7,301 nucleotides of DNA from NCBI GenBank assembly GCA_026706165.1, contig JAPOZF010000354.1, positions 1 through 7,301 on the forward strand. The letters run 5' to 3'. Made by a program: the position numbers and the translations under genes. Below the pieces are notes generated by a model that was not told the DNA's origin, ran no database searches, and was given only the letters and a program-made list of their open reading frames with translations. Position 1 is the stretch's first letter. Every line of letters begins with the position of its first letter. Below are positions 1 to 6,569 of this stretch, piece after piece. The DNA comes from Gemmatimonadota bacterium (GTDB taxonomy: Bacteria > Latescibacterota > UBA2968 > UBA8231).

Positions 1-408
1 CGCCCTCACCGCCTCGTCATGGCAGCGCAGGACCGCCCGGTCGCCGCGCGGATGCGCCGCCGTCGGCAGCAGCGCCGCCAGCGAGACGGATTTCGGGGCG
101 GAGAAGGTGATGTCGAAACCCGGACGGTGCTCGTGCTTCCCGTCCCGCTTGCGCCCGAGGCGAATGTCGGTGCCGGGCACATGGCCCTTCAGGATCCTCT
201 CGAAGGCGCCCGCCGCGACCTTCCGGCCCGCCTCAAGCCCAACCGCCGCCGCCGCCCGCCCGTGCCACGCGCTCGCCTGCCGGTGCTCCTCCGCCTTTGC
301 GCGCGCCGCCTCCCGGTCGCCGCGCGCCGTCACGTAATACCCGCCCTCCTCATGGAAATACTCCGCCGTCGAAGACGAAGACGTCAGATTGCGGACACGC
401 GCCACCAT
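1..408 (-). CDS. MobF-family conjugative relaxase (TrwC/TraI type), N-terminal fragment
   Basis: This is the first 136 residues of a relaxase, the enzyme that nicks oriT and pilots single-stranded DNA during conjugation; the rest lies beyond the left edge. The N-terminus carries tyrosines at Y17 and the YY pair Y24-Y25, placed like the two catalytic tyrosine positions of TrwC (near 18 and 26). Residues 97-109 read GFDITFSAPKSVS, the family's hallmark block, and D99 sits where TrwC has its active-site aspartate. The metal-binding histidines would lie outside the window. The start is ATG at 408, because an in-frame TGA lies four codons upstream; GTG at 405 is the only nearby alternative. No Shine-Dalgarno sequence is visible. 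About 25 residues between the tyrosine block and the AWHG segment are longer and more Ala/Arg/Glu-rich than in TrwC. GC is near 80% in sampled lines, well above the neighbouring genes. A C-terminal helicase is expected from the family but cannot be seen. Confidence 0.9.
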   Translation of the reverse strand, partial: MVARVRNLTSSSSTAEYFHEEGGYYVTARGDREAARAKAEEHRQASAWHGRAAAAVGLEAGRKVAAGAFERILKGHVPGTDIRLGRKRDGKHEHRPGFDITFSAPKSVSLAALLPTAAHPRGDRAVLRCHDEAVRA

Positions 409-462
409 GGGACGGCATCATAGGATCATTTGCATGGGTCGAATGCGCCGAGCTCGACATGA

Positions 463-493
463 ACCGGGGGCAATGTAGCGGTGGTACCCCGGT
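463..493. repeat. Inverted repeat ACCGGGG / CCCCGGT upstream of the relaxase
   Basis: A perfect 7-bp inverted repeat (463-469 and 487-493) flanks a 17-base spacer. It could be a stem-loop or a dimeric regulator site. It lies downstream of the lipoprotein gene in the transcribed direction but has no T-run after it on the minus strand, so it is not a standard intrinsic terminator. Its position upstream of a relaxase gene is compatible with an operator or an oriT-associated repeat. The match is short and GC-rich, so chance is possible. Confidence 0.4.
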
Positions 494-519
494 CCGTCCG
501 GCTCATTCGTGAAACTCGC

Positions 520-538
520 GACATTTGTTTGACATTTG
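520..538. repeat. Direct repeat GACATTTG, two copies 11 bp apart
   Basis: Two exact copies of GACATTTG begin at 520 and 531, a spacing of about one helical turn, so both would face the same side of the DNA. They end immediately beside the lipoprotein stop codon (539-541). Such phasing is typical of protein binding sites, but two 8-mers alone are weak support. Confidence 0.35.
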
Positions 539-949
539 CTAACGGCTCAACCGGCCTGCAAAAGTTCCACAGCCGCCCTCATTTCCCTCGAAGTCGTATC
601 CGGTTACGTGGTCCCGTGCGTCGACGAAAACGCGGAGCTTGCAGTAGTAATGGTAGTGCTGTTGCCTATAGGTCGTGAAGGAATAGGTTTGCGTCGATTG
701 CCCGTACGGGCCGTATATGATTCCTGTCTGTTGTTGCGGGATGCTGTAGGAGCCAGAGGTCTGCGTGTCCCATACATAGAACTTTCTGCCGGCAACCTCG
801 CTCTCAAATTCCGGCAGTCCCAATTTGGCGAACAGGACGCCTGCTGGTTGCCCAATCATGTCAGCCATCTTCTTCTGGATAATCTCACTCGCACATCCGG
901 TTGCAAGCAGAACCAGAATGCCTGCCGCTATCAGCCTTCCCGAAACCAT
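539..949 (-). CDS. Small Tyr/Gln-rich lipoprotein, hypothetical
   Basis: The product is a 136-residue predicted lipoprotein of unknown function. The N-terminus has a short hydrophobic segment (residues 6-16) and the lipobox LATGC with the acylated cysteine at C19; residue 20 is Ala rather than Asp, which by the enterobacterial rule would favour outer-membrane sorting. Residues 33-60 (GQPAGVLFAKLGLPEFE, then FYVW) resemble the start of small SmpA-like lipoprotein domains. Residues 58-102 contain nine tyrosines plus a QQQ run. C103 and C127, the latter in the motif EGNEGGC, could form a disulphide. The ATG at 949 was chosen over a longer reading from 1009 because the signal peptide begins there and GAGGTGG (960-954) gives a well-spaced ribosome binding site. 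The gene is co-oriented with the relaxase and divergent from the HEPN gene. A surface or entry-exclusion role on a conjugative element is possible but is inference only. Confidence 0.82.
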   Translation of the reverse strand: MVSGRLIAAGILVLLATGCASEIIQKKMADMIGQPAGVLFAKLGLPEFESEVAGRKFYVWDTQTSGSYSIPQQQTGIIYGPYGQSTQTYSFTTYRQQHYHYYCKLRVFVDARDHVTGYDFEGNEGGCGTFAGRLSR

Positions 950-953
950 TGTT

Positions 954-960
954 CCACCTC
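954..960 (-). promoter_or_regulatory. Ribosome binding site of the lipoprotein gene
   Basis: GAGGTGG on the minus strand, with its AGG core 7 bases upstream of the ATG at 949. It decides the start in favour of the form whose signal peptide is at the very N-terminus. Confidence 0.65.
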
Positions 961-1176
961 GCCCAATCCTGCGCAGCCGCAACCGACCGCCGAGACATCC
1001 GGCGTCCACGTCGGAGCACTACGACCTCTGCATTGCCAAGGAGTTTACCATAGCGCGTGTGCGCCGCGTTGAATGTCGAACTGAAACACCACCAGCAGGT
1101 TCACAGTCTGGAAGGGCCGGTTGGGCATTGTGTATATCCACCGCAAGGCAGTCCACGTTATGGATTCCGGCGCAGA
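961..1176. promoter_or_regulatory. Divergent intergenic region between lipoprotein and HEPN genes
   Basis: About 216 bases between two divergent ribosome binding sites must contain the promoters for both the lipoprotein gene (minus) and the HEPN gene (plus). I see no convincing -35/-10 pair for either. The best plus-strand AT-rich hexamer is TATATC (1133-1138), without a matching -35 box. An open frame runs through this region into the HEPN gene from a GTG at 1057, but its 45-residue product is not protein-like compared with what follows. No structural RNA or repeat is evident. Confidence 0.4.
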
Positions 1177-1177
1177 G

Positions 1178-1184
1178 AAGGGGA
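1178..1184 (+). promoter_or_regulatory. Ribosome binding site of the HEPN gene
   Basis: AAGGGGA lies 7-8 bases upstream of the ATG at 1192. It fixes that ATG as the likely start rather than the in-frame GTG at 1057. Confidence 0.65.
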
Positions 1185-1191
1185 CGAGCCC

Positions 1192-2649
1192 ATGACCTAT
1201 ACCGAATTCGACGGCGGGGACTGGATTGAGCGGCTGGCCGAAACTCTGCCCGCTCTCGCGGAAGCACAGGAGCCCTATCTGCAAGACTACTGGCGGCATC
1301 ATCCGCGCACGTTCACGATTATCGATGGGAGGGACATGACGCCCTTTCCGCTCGATGACGTCCGCATGCTCTATGAAAGATCACGCTATAGCCGACGCTT
1401 TGGAGAAGAAGCCTACTATGCGCCGTTGCGCGCAGCACTGGATACCGTGCGCCATTCTCTGCTGGGCCATCCGATGCTGGAGCGGGTTGCGGTAACGGGC
1501 AGAGTCATCGGCGACAACGATTTCTGGATGGAGATCCTGAATTCCGGCTCATCGATCTCTGCTGGAGACTTGATCGCCGGGCTCTTGGCGCGGGCTGCGG
1601 AATTGCCCGGCGACCGCTTCCGGACAGCGGCGCACGAATTGAACGCGTTCCTGTCGCCCGTCGGGGATAGGGGTGCAGCGGAGGTCCTCGGCGAGCTGGA
1701 TGAAGGCTGTGACGCGCTGTTGTTCTACGGTCTCACTGTGGCCGAAAGGGCCGAGATTGCAGATAGCATGGAAATTCTGCCGCTCGGTCAGGCTCGCCGG
1801 TTCGTGGACATGGACCTGGTGGAGAAGTTCGCGCCGTCGAACGCCTGCTTCCAGGACTGGCGGCCAGTCGGGGCCCTGATCAGGCCCTTCCGGTGGCGGC
1901 CCGTGTTCCACAGAAGGGGTAACGTAAACGAACCGACGACGGACCCAACAGGATCTTTCTTCCAGGATGCTCTGCTGTTTCTGGATCTGCTTGCGGTATG
2001 CCATGCGGCGCCGGTGGCGCCGCTCGCGATGTTGTCCGGGCGTATAGACCGGTCGGCGAACCTGCTTCTGGGTTGGGAGAGCCAAAGTCCTGGCTTCTAT
2101 CGGAGTTGGCCGGTCCAGGGCTTTGAAGGGCTTGCAGAATGCCCGGTGCTGGAGCCCACGGCGCTTGAGCAAGCACGGTGGGCCTTCGGTAACCGGGAAA
2201 CGATGAATTTTGCGAAAATGGCGCCGTTCGTCGGGCGTCTGGCAACGGTGCTCGCCCGGAACGGACGGTTTGCAGGCGACGCGAGGGTGTTGGAAGTCGG
2301 AGTCGCGCTGGAAGGCATGTATGAACTGCCGGAGGGGAAACTCTCTCGCGAACTCCGGAAAAGGGTTTCGGAATTCCTCGGGACGGATCCAGATGATCGG
2401 GAAAGGATCAGGGACAGTGTAAAGGCATTCTATGACGCTCGGTCGAACATCGCTCATAGCCGGCAGGGCAGGATGACGCCGTTCACGAGCGGCGCAGCGT
2501 TCGTAACGGGCTTCGACCTCGCCCAGCAGTCGCTGCTCAAGCTGCTGCGCGACGGACGCCCGGAATACTGGGACAGGCTGCCGGTTGTGGATGATTGGTC
2601 GGCCGGCTATCCAGACAGCAGAGCGGCCGTCCCCGAGCTTAACAATTGA
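1192..2649 (+). CDS. ApeA-like HEPN-domain protein, putative defence RNase
   Basis: The 485-residue product ends in a HEPN domain at about residues 360-460, with a typical lead-in (ALEGMYELPEGKL from residue 372) and the catalytic-type motif R417-S-N-I-A-H422, an intact R-x4-H preceded by FYDA. HEPN proteins with this motif are usually metal-independent ribonucleases, and the ApeA-like group includes an anti-phage protein. Residues 1-350 form a large N-terminal region I cannot assign. Its most family-like blocks are around residues 205-235 (KFAPSNACF, then IRPFRWRP) and 255-290 (FFQDALLFLDLLAVCHAAP, then IDRSANLLLG). That part may sense or restrain the RNase, which is inference. No transmembrane segment or signal peptide is visible. 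ATG at 1192 is chosen on its ribosome binding site. The stop at 2647 lies 189 bases before the SIR2 gene on the same strand, with no obvious terminator between, so co-transcription is likely. The RNase call rests on the motif; the RNA target is unknown. Confidence 0.87.
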   Translation: MTYTEFDGGDWIERLAETLPALAEAQEPYLQDYWRHHPRTFTIIDGRDMTPFPLDDVRMLYERSRYSRRFGEEAYYAPLRAALDTVRHSLLGHPMLERVAVTGRVIGDNDFWMEILNSGSSISAGDLIAGLLARAAELPGDRFRTAAHELNAFLSPVGDRGAAEVLGELDEGCDALLFYGLTVAERAEIADSMEILPLGQARRFVDMDLVEKFAPSNACFQDWRPVGALIRPFRWRPVFHRRGNVNEPTTDPTGSFFQDALLFLDLLAVCHAAPVAPLAMLSGRIDRSANLLLGWESQSPGFYRSWPVQGFEGLAECPVLEPTALEQARWAFGNRETMNFAKMAPFVGRLATVLARNGRFAGDARVLEVGVALEGMYELPEGKLSRELRKRVSEFLGTDPDDRERIRDSVKAFYDARSNIAHSRQGRMTPFTSGAAFVTGFDLAQQSLLKLLRDGRPEYWDRLPVVDDWSAGYPDSRAAVPELNN

Positions 2650-2836
2650 AGAACTTCGAACTGACAGAGGCCAAGTTGACCGGGGCGGTGCGTTCGAGCA
2701 GGCGGCGCATCGCCTTGTTCGCCGGGGCGACGCTAATAAGACTCCCGGTGGCAACGACCTCGACATATTCGCCGGCAATATCGAAATTGATGATCGCGAG
2801 CCAGCGACAGCCCGAAGGGACCGAAGGTCTGATCCG
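2639..2836 (-). pseudogene. Possible 3' remnant of a minus-strand gene in the HEPN-SIR2 spacer
   Basis: Read on the minus strand, the spacer encodes a strikingly protein-like peptide: a beta-like stretch including IINFDIAGEYVEVV, then a helix-like ANKAMRRLLERT, ending at TAA (2641-2639). The frame stays open as far as a stop at 2966, but that upstream part runs antisense to the SIR2 gene and reads as an ordinary shadow. No ATG, GTG or TTG occurs in the protein-like stretch before the ATG of MRRLL, so it cannot be a normal intact gene. It may be the tail of a gene whose 5' part was replaced when the SIR2 gene arrived, or it may be chance. It shares its wobble positions with the competing plus-strand 66-residue frame, so high GC at third positions does not tell them apart. 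I do not recognise the family. Confidence 0.22.
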
Positions 2837-2846
2837 AAATGCCTGA
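2646..2846 (+). CDS. Possible 66-residue protein between HEPN and SIR2 genes
   Basis: A TTG-started frame overlaps the HEPN stop codon (TTGA at 2646-2649) and ends at TGA 2844-2846, eight bases inside the SIR2 gene. Such tight overlaps are typical of translationally coupled operon genes, and they would explain why the spacer is open. The product is basic and Ser/Arg/Thr-rich, with a short hydrophobic patch (IALFAGATLIRL) near residues 22-33. Against it: TTG is a weak start, no strong ribosome binding site precedes it, and the composition looks like an out-of-frame reading. By hand count GC by codon position is about 50/55/73%; real genes of this kind normally have more GC at position 1 than at position 2. 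I regard it as unproven. It cannot be real together with the antisense reading. Confidence 0.2.
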   Translation: MKNFELTEAKLTGAVRSSRRRIALFAGATLIRLPVATTSTYSPAISKLMIASQRQPEGTEGLIRNA

Positions 2847-5800
2847 ACTGGTTGCTGGTGGCCCGACGATTCCGGTCCGGCTCTTGAACGAGCTGGACGG
2901 AGACAAGGTTGTTTTTTTCTGCGGGGCAGGTGTTTCAGCAGGAGCCGTCTCCGGTTTGCCGAACTTCACGGACTTGGTGCACCATGTATACGCCAAGAAC
3001 CACATCGAACCCGATACAGTCGAAAAGGAAGCGCTGGATAGCCGGGCTCTGGACAAGGTGCTCGGACTTCTGGAACGGAACGGGCGCCTGGGAGCCCGAG
3101 TCTTGCGACAAACCGTCGTTGAACGGCTGTCGGTGCCGCCGACCGGCGAATTGCGCGTCCACAAGGCGTTGATCGATCTTTCCCGAAACGAACGGGGCTT
3201 TCAGCTCATCACCACCAATTTCGACAACAGGTTTATCGAGGCCGGCCTGGACAGGGAGCTGGTGGATGCGGCGCCCAAGCTCCCGCTGCCGAAACCCCAT
3301 AATTGGTCGAGCCTCGTCCATCTGCATGGCCGTATCGGTCCGAGTGATGATGGCGCGAACCTGGTGCTCACGGCAGCGGATTTCGGGCGGGCATACCTGA
3401 CCGAACGCTGGGCTGCGCGATTCGTCACCGAGCTGTTCCGCGAGTTCACCGTCGTTTTCGTCGGTTACAGCGTCAGCGACCCCGTCATGGGCTATCTGGT
3501 CGATGCGCTCGCGGCAGAACGGGCGTTAGGTGCCCGGTTCGCCTCGGCCTACGCATTTGCGGACTGTGACGGTTCCGATGCAGGCACTTCGAAGGCGCGT
3601 GACGGATGGCGCGCGAAGAACGTCGAGCCGATTCTGTATGACAAACAGGACGGGCACCGTCTCCTGACGGATACGCTGATTGAATGGGCGCGGTTGCGGA
3701 CAAATCCATTTCACGCTCGTTCCCGGATCGCGATCAACGAGATGGGCAAGGTCCCGGCCGGGCCGGGCGACCCAATCGTCGAACGGGTCGTGTGGGCGCT
3801 GGAGGACCCGGTAGCCGCGAAGGCATTGGCCGATGCGCCGCCGGTCGTGGACGAGGACGAATTTGCGAAGCTCGGGACATGGCTAGACATGTTCACGGAA
3901 ATGCGCTTGCTGTCCTGTAGTACCGAAAACATCGGTTTCAGCGGACCGGATCGGAGCCACACAACGATACCGCTGGTCGACAACGGTTTCCGGTCACAGA
4001 ACCCCAACAACCTCGATATGACGAGGGTTCATCTGTCCGTCTGGCTGGTCCGTCACCTGCATGTGCCGCAATTATTGGCATGGGTGCTTCGAAACGGCGG
4101 GCATCTTCATCCACGACTTCGGCAACAGATCGAGGGAAGACTCGGTGCAGAGGACACGAACATTCCCGAGCGCCTGCGGCTTTTGTGGACTGCCCTTCTC
4201 GCCAATCGGCCGCCGGATCCCTGGAAGGGGCTGTGGTCGTCGGATCGCTACAAGGTGGCGACCACCTGCGTGGAACGTCGGCTGATCGAAGAGGAAGTTA
4301 TCGAAAGTATCGCGCCGCGCCTCGTCGTGCTTCCGGGCCCTGCGTCCGGCCTGGTGTTTCGGCAATATGTCGATGGGAAGTTGCCGCCCATATCGCCGAT
4401 CGATGCGTGCGGCCACCTCAAGCTGGTCTCAGGTGACGACGACAGCAGGCGAAGAGGCGGAGAAATTTTGCAAGATAACGAGGTGATTGCGCGTCACGCC
4501 GAAACCTTGACTGGGCATCTGGAGCAGGCGCTCGATCTGGGCAAGCATGATGACGAATTCTATCCGAACTCCATATTTCACCGGCCATCGATCGCGGCGC
4601 ATGAACAAAACTACGATCATGACGCCTGGACACACCTGATCGACCTGGCGCGCGACAGTTACCTCGCGCTGGCAGCCCGGCAGCCTAAACGGGCGGCTGC
4701 TTTGCTCCTCCGGTGGGTTGAATCCCGGCAACCGCTGTTCAGGAGGCTTGCGCTGCACGCGCTGGCCGAGAATCCGAAATCGGATATTCGCCTTGCTAGA
4801 GACCTGCTCCTGAAGGGCCGGAAGCCGGGTCTTTGGGAGATGGAGATGCACCGGGAGGTAATGCGGTTCTTCAGGTTGGCCGGGAAGCGTTTGCCTCGAA
4901 GTCTGCGGGCCGAAATCGTACGGGCAATTCACGCCGGTCCAGGATCGAACAAGGGAATGGGATCCTTCAGCAGCAGGGAGCGGCTTCACTATGCAAAGGC
5001 TCTGCACCTGCACAAGCTGAATGTTTCCGGTGCGAGTCTGGACAAAAGGTCAAGGGTGCTGGCTGACGAGGCAGCGCGGGAAGCGGACAGTGGCGACGAC
5101 GAGCGCGATGAGTTTCTCCTGTGGCACGGCGAGGGGCGGTGGATCGCCGCTGCGCACTTTGCGCGCGCCGAACTTGTGGAAGGATCCATCACCGATGTCA
5201 TGGCCGCCATTGAAGAGGAGAAAATCGGTCAGGAAGGACTACGGGGGCTGGTGGCTCGGAAGCGGGTAAAGGTCGCATCCGCGCTGCGGCGGCTCGCGAA
5301 GCAGGACAAATGGCCGGCAAGCCACTGGCAGGGATTTCTTTGGAATCTGGCTGTCCCCCATGAAGGCAAAAAACTCTCCGCCAGATCGTATGCCTATGTG
5401 GCCACGGTTCTTGCCGAGGCTCCCCACGCACTATTCAACGAACTCGGGTCGGCCGCGGCGGAATTCGTAACCAAGCTTGCCGACGAGTGCGGAGTTGATC
5501 GGGAGGAGGAATTCGGGCTGCTTTGGTCGAAGGCTTGGAATGGCATGGGAGAGGTCGAGCCGCAGACCGCGGCTCTGAAAGACCCCTTGACCGATGCCCT
5601 GAATCATCCGGCCGGCAAGTTGGCAGAGGCTGCCCTGGACCGGATGCGCAAATACGAACCGGCGGTCGGAGCGGGAATTCCCGAAGTGCTGCGATCCTAT
5701 TTCGATGCGGTCGGCAAAGATCCGAGAGGACATCTGGGCCGCGTGATGCTAGCGACAAGGCTACGCTATCTGTTTGCAGTCGACCCGGACTGGACTGCTG

Positions 5801-6504
5801 AACATATGATCGCACGACTTAGTCTCGGGCAGTCCCAGGAAGCAGCCAATCTCTGGTCCGCCTACGGCTGGTCGGCGAGCCTCAGTCCCGATCTCCTGAG
5901 AGCGTTCAAGGAAGCGTTTCTGAATTTCCTGCGACATGACGGAGTTGATAACCGAAGGCTCGCCAACCTCAGGAGCTTGTTCATAGCGATTTGTTTGGAC
6001 GCGCCTGAAGAGTTAACCGAAAAAGAGATACGTAGCGTCGTCGAACTGTTGCCGGAGAGCGGTCTCAAGACGGTGCTTCGGAGCCTGATGCGACGGCTTA
6101 CGGGAGAGGCGGCGCAACGGGCACAGGCATGGCGCGACCAAGTGCATCCCTGGCTTCGCGACTACTGGCCACGGGCGACTGTGCGGCAAACGGCGGGAAC
6201 GACAGAGGCGATCCTGGCGATGCTGGTGGAATGCGGCGCAGCGTTTCCGGAGGCGGTCGATTGGGCAAACAAATATTTACGGCCGATTGAAGGACGAGGC
6301 CTCTTTATGCTCAACAAGAGCAATCATGCCGCACAGTATCCAGATTCGATGATCCAGGTGCTCGAACAAGTGATAGATGGTGGTATCCTGCAAGGTTACG
6401 AAAAGCCTTTTCTCAAAGAAATCCTAGATGCCATAGCTGCCGCGGATACCGAGATCGCCGGAGCCCCTCTGTTTCGGAAGCTGTACGGGATTGCTACGCA
6501 ATGA
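2839..6504 (+). CDS. Large SIR2-domain (DSR1-like) defence protein
   Basis: The 1221-residue product begins with a SIR2-type NAD-binding domain (about residues 10-290). Visible motifs in order are F27-C-G-A-G-V-S33 with GLPNF at 39-43, ITTNFDNRF with N127 and D129, VHLHG with catalytic-type H163, and VVFVGYSVSDPVM at 205-217. The last part (VEPILYDKQDGHRLL, then LIEWARL) is typical of bacterial defence sirtuins. Both the Asn and His needed for NAD+ hydrolysis are present, so NAD+ depletion during infection is the likely activity. Residues 290-1221 are a long, apparently alpha-helical region without any Walker A motif, so this is not a STAND/Avs-type protein. The last 180 or so residues recall the DUF4020 region of DSR1-like proteins, a memory-based match. 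The ATG at 2839 is fixed by an in-frame TGA three codons upstream (2830). A weak GAAGG (2823-2827) precedes it. The gene follows the HEPN gene and converges with hsdR. The phage trigger cannot be read from sequence. Confidence 0.92.
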   Translation: MPELVAGGPTIPVRLLNELDGDKVVFFCGAGVSAGAVSGLPNFTDLVHHVYAKNHIEPDTVEKEALDSRALDKVLGLLERNGRLGARVLRQTVVERLSVPPTGELRVHKALIDLSRNERGFQLITTNFDNRFIEAGLDRELVDAAPKLPLPKPHNWSSLVHLHGRIGPSDDGANLVLTAADFGRAYLTERWAARFVTELFREFTVVFVGYSVSDPVMGYLVDALAAERALGARFASAYAFADCDGSDAGTSKARDGWRAKNVEPILYDKQDGHRLLTDTLIEWARLRTNPFHARSRIAINEMGKVPAGPGDPIVERVVWALEDPVAAKALADAPPVVDEDEFAKLGTWLDMFTEMRLLSCSTENIGFSGPDRSHTTIPLVDNGFRSQNPNNLDMTRVHLSVWLVRHLHVPQLLAWVLRNGGHLHPRLRQQIEGRLGAEDTNIPERLRLLWTALLANRPPDPWKGLWSSDRYKVATTCVERRLIEEEVIESIAPRLVVLPGPASGLVFRQYVDGKLPPISPIDACGHLKLVSGDDDSRRRGGEILQDNEVIARHAETLTGHLEQALDLGKHDDEFYPNSIFHRPSIAAHEQNYDHDAWTHLIDLARDSYLALAARQPKRAAALLLRWVESRQPLFRRLALHALAENPKSDIRLARDLLLKGRKPGLWEMEMHREVMRFFRLAGKRLPRSLRAEIVRAIHAGPGSNKGMGSFSSRERLHYAKALHLHKLNVSGASLDKRSRVLADEAAREADSGDDERDEFLLWHGEGRWIAAAHFARAELVEGSITDVMAAIEEEKIGQEGLRGLVARKRVKVASALRRLAKQDKWPASHWQGFLWNLAVPHEGKKLSARSYAYVATVLAEAPHALFNELGSAAAEFVTKLADECGVDREEEFGLLWSKAWNGMGEVEPQTAALKDPLTDALNHPAGKLAEAALDRMRKYEPAVGAGIPEVLRSYFDAVGKDPRGHLGRVMLATRLRYLFAVDPDWTAEHMIARLSLGQSQEAANLWSAYGWSASLSPDLLRAFKEAFLNFLRHDGVDNRRLANLRSLFIAICLDAPEELTEKEIRSVVELLPESGLKTVLRSLMRRLTGEAAQRAQAWRDQVHPWLRDYWPRATVRQTAGTTEAILAMLVECGAAFPEAVDWANKYLRPIEGRGLFMLNKSNHAAQYPDSMIQVLEQVIDGGILQGYEKPFLKEILDAIAAADTEIAGAPLFRKLYGIATQ

Positions 6505-6516
6505 TACAGGTACAGG
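6505..6516. repeat. Tandem TACAGG duplication after the SIR2 stop
   Basis: Two adjacent TACAGG copies directly follow the TGA at 6502-6504. This is a minor tandem repeat with no clear role; it may reflect slippage. Confidence 0.4.
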
Positions 6517-6569
6517 TGTCGACTGCAACTGGCGCAGAGGCATCAAGGCCCCTGGCCGTATAGTCGACA
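6517..6569. terminator. Possible bidirectional stem-loop between convergent SIR2 and hsdR genes
   Basis: The 96-base gap between two facing stop codons contains an 8-bp perfect inverted repeat, TGTCGACT (6517-6524) and AGTCGACA (6562-6569), around a 37-base loop. Inside it is a short nested hairpin, GGCC-CCT-GGCC (6547-6557). A shared terminator is expected in such a gap, but there is no T-run on either side, so this is not a textbook intrinsic terminator. Each arm is built on the palindrome GTCGAC, which makes a chance match easier. Confidence 0.3.

Larger units (their letters stand above)
409..538. promoter_or_regulatory. Relaxase upstream region (possible promoter/operator, possibly oriT-proximal)
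   Basis: This 130-base gap lies between the relaxase start and the 3' end of the lipoprotein gene. Both are on the minus strand, so it could hold the relaxase promoter or be a read-through spacer. A TATGAT hexamer on the minus strand (422-417) resembles a -10 box. If it is used, transcription would begin about at the relaxase ATG, giving an almost leaderless message, which would fit the lack of a Shine-Dalgarno sequence. No good -35 box is seen at the right spacing. The region also holds an inverted repeat (463-493) and a direct repeat (520-538). MobF oriT regions often lie close to the relaxase gene, but I do not recognise a known nic site here. The promoter call is inference. Confidence 0.3.

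Noticed and set aside
19..423. A 134-residue plus-strand frame opposite the relaxase.
   Set aside because: It is Arg/Ala/Pro-rich; the minus strand carries the clear relaxase motif SAPKSVS.
529..534. TTGACA, a perfect plus-strand -35 hexamer.
   Set aside because: No -10 box at 16-18 bases downstream and no plus-strand gene starts nearby; it is part of the GACATTTG repeat.
950..1009. A 20-residue upstream extension of the lipoprotein.
   Set aside because: It would place Arg-rich sequence ahead of the signal peptide and ignores the GAGGTGG ribosome binding site for the ATG at 949.
536..1072. A 178-residue plus-strand frame opposite the lipoprotein gene.
   Set aside because: No domain pattern; the minus strand has a lipobox, a ribosome binding site and a coherent product.
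1057..1191. A 45-residue N-terminal extension of the HEPN protein from a GTG.
   Set aside because: The extension does not look like the family, and the ATG at 1192 has a good ribosome binding site.
1549..2778. A 409-residue open frame on the minus strand opposite the HEPN gene.
   Set aside because: Its product is rich in Arg, Pro and Ser with no domain pattern, and the plus strand clearly encodes a HEPN protein. It is an antisense shadow typical of GC-rich genes.
2585..2887. A 100-residue plus-strand frame across the HEPN-SIR2 spacer.
   Set aside because: It overlaps both flanking genes deeply (65 and 49 bases), has only about 57% GC at third positions, and its product is not protein-like.
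4936..4968. A glycine-rich stretch GPGSNKGMGS in the SIR2 protein that resembles a P-loop.
   Set aside because: It lacks the G-x4-G-K-[ST] spacing and has no following Walker B motif.
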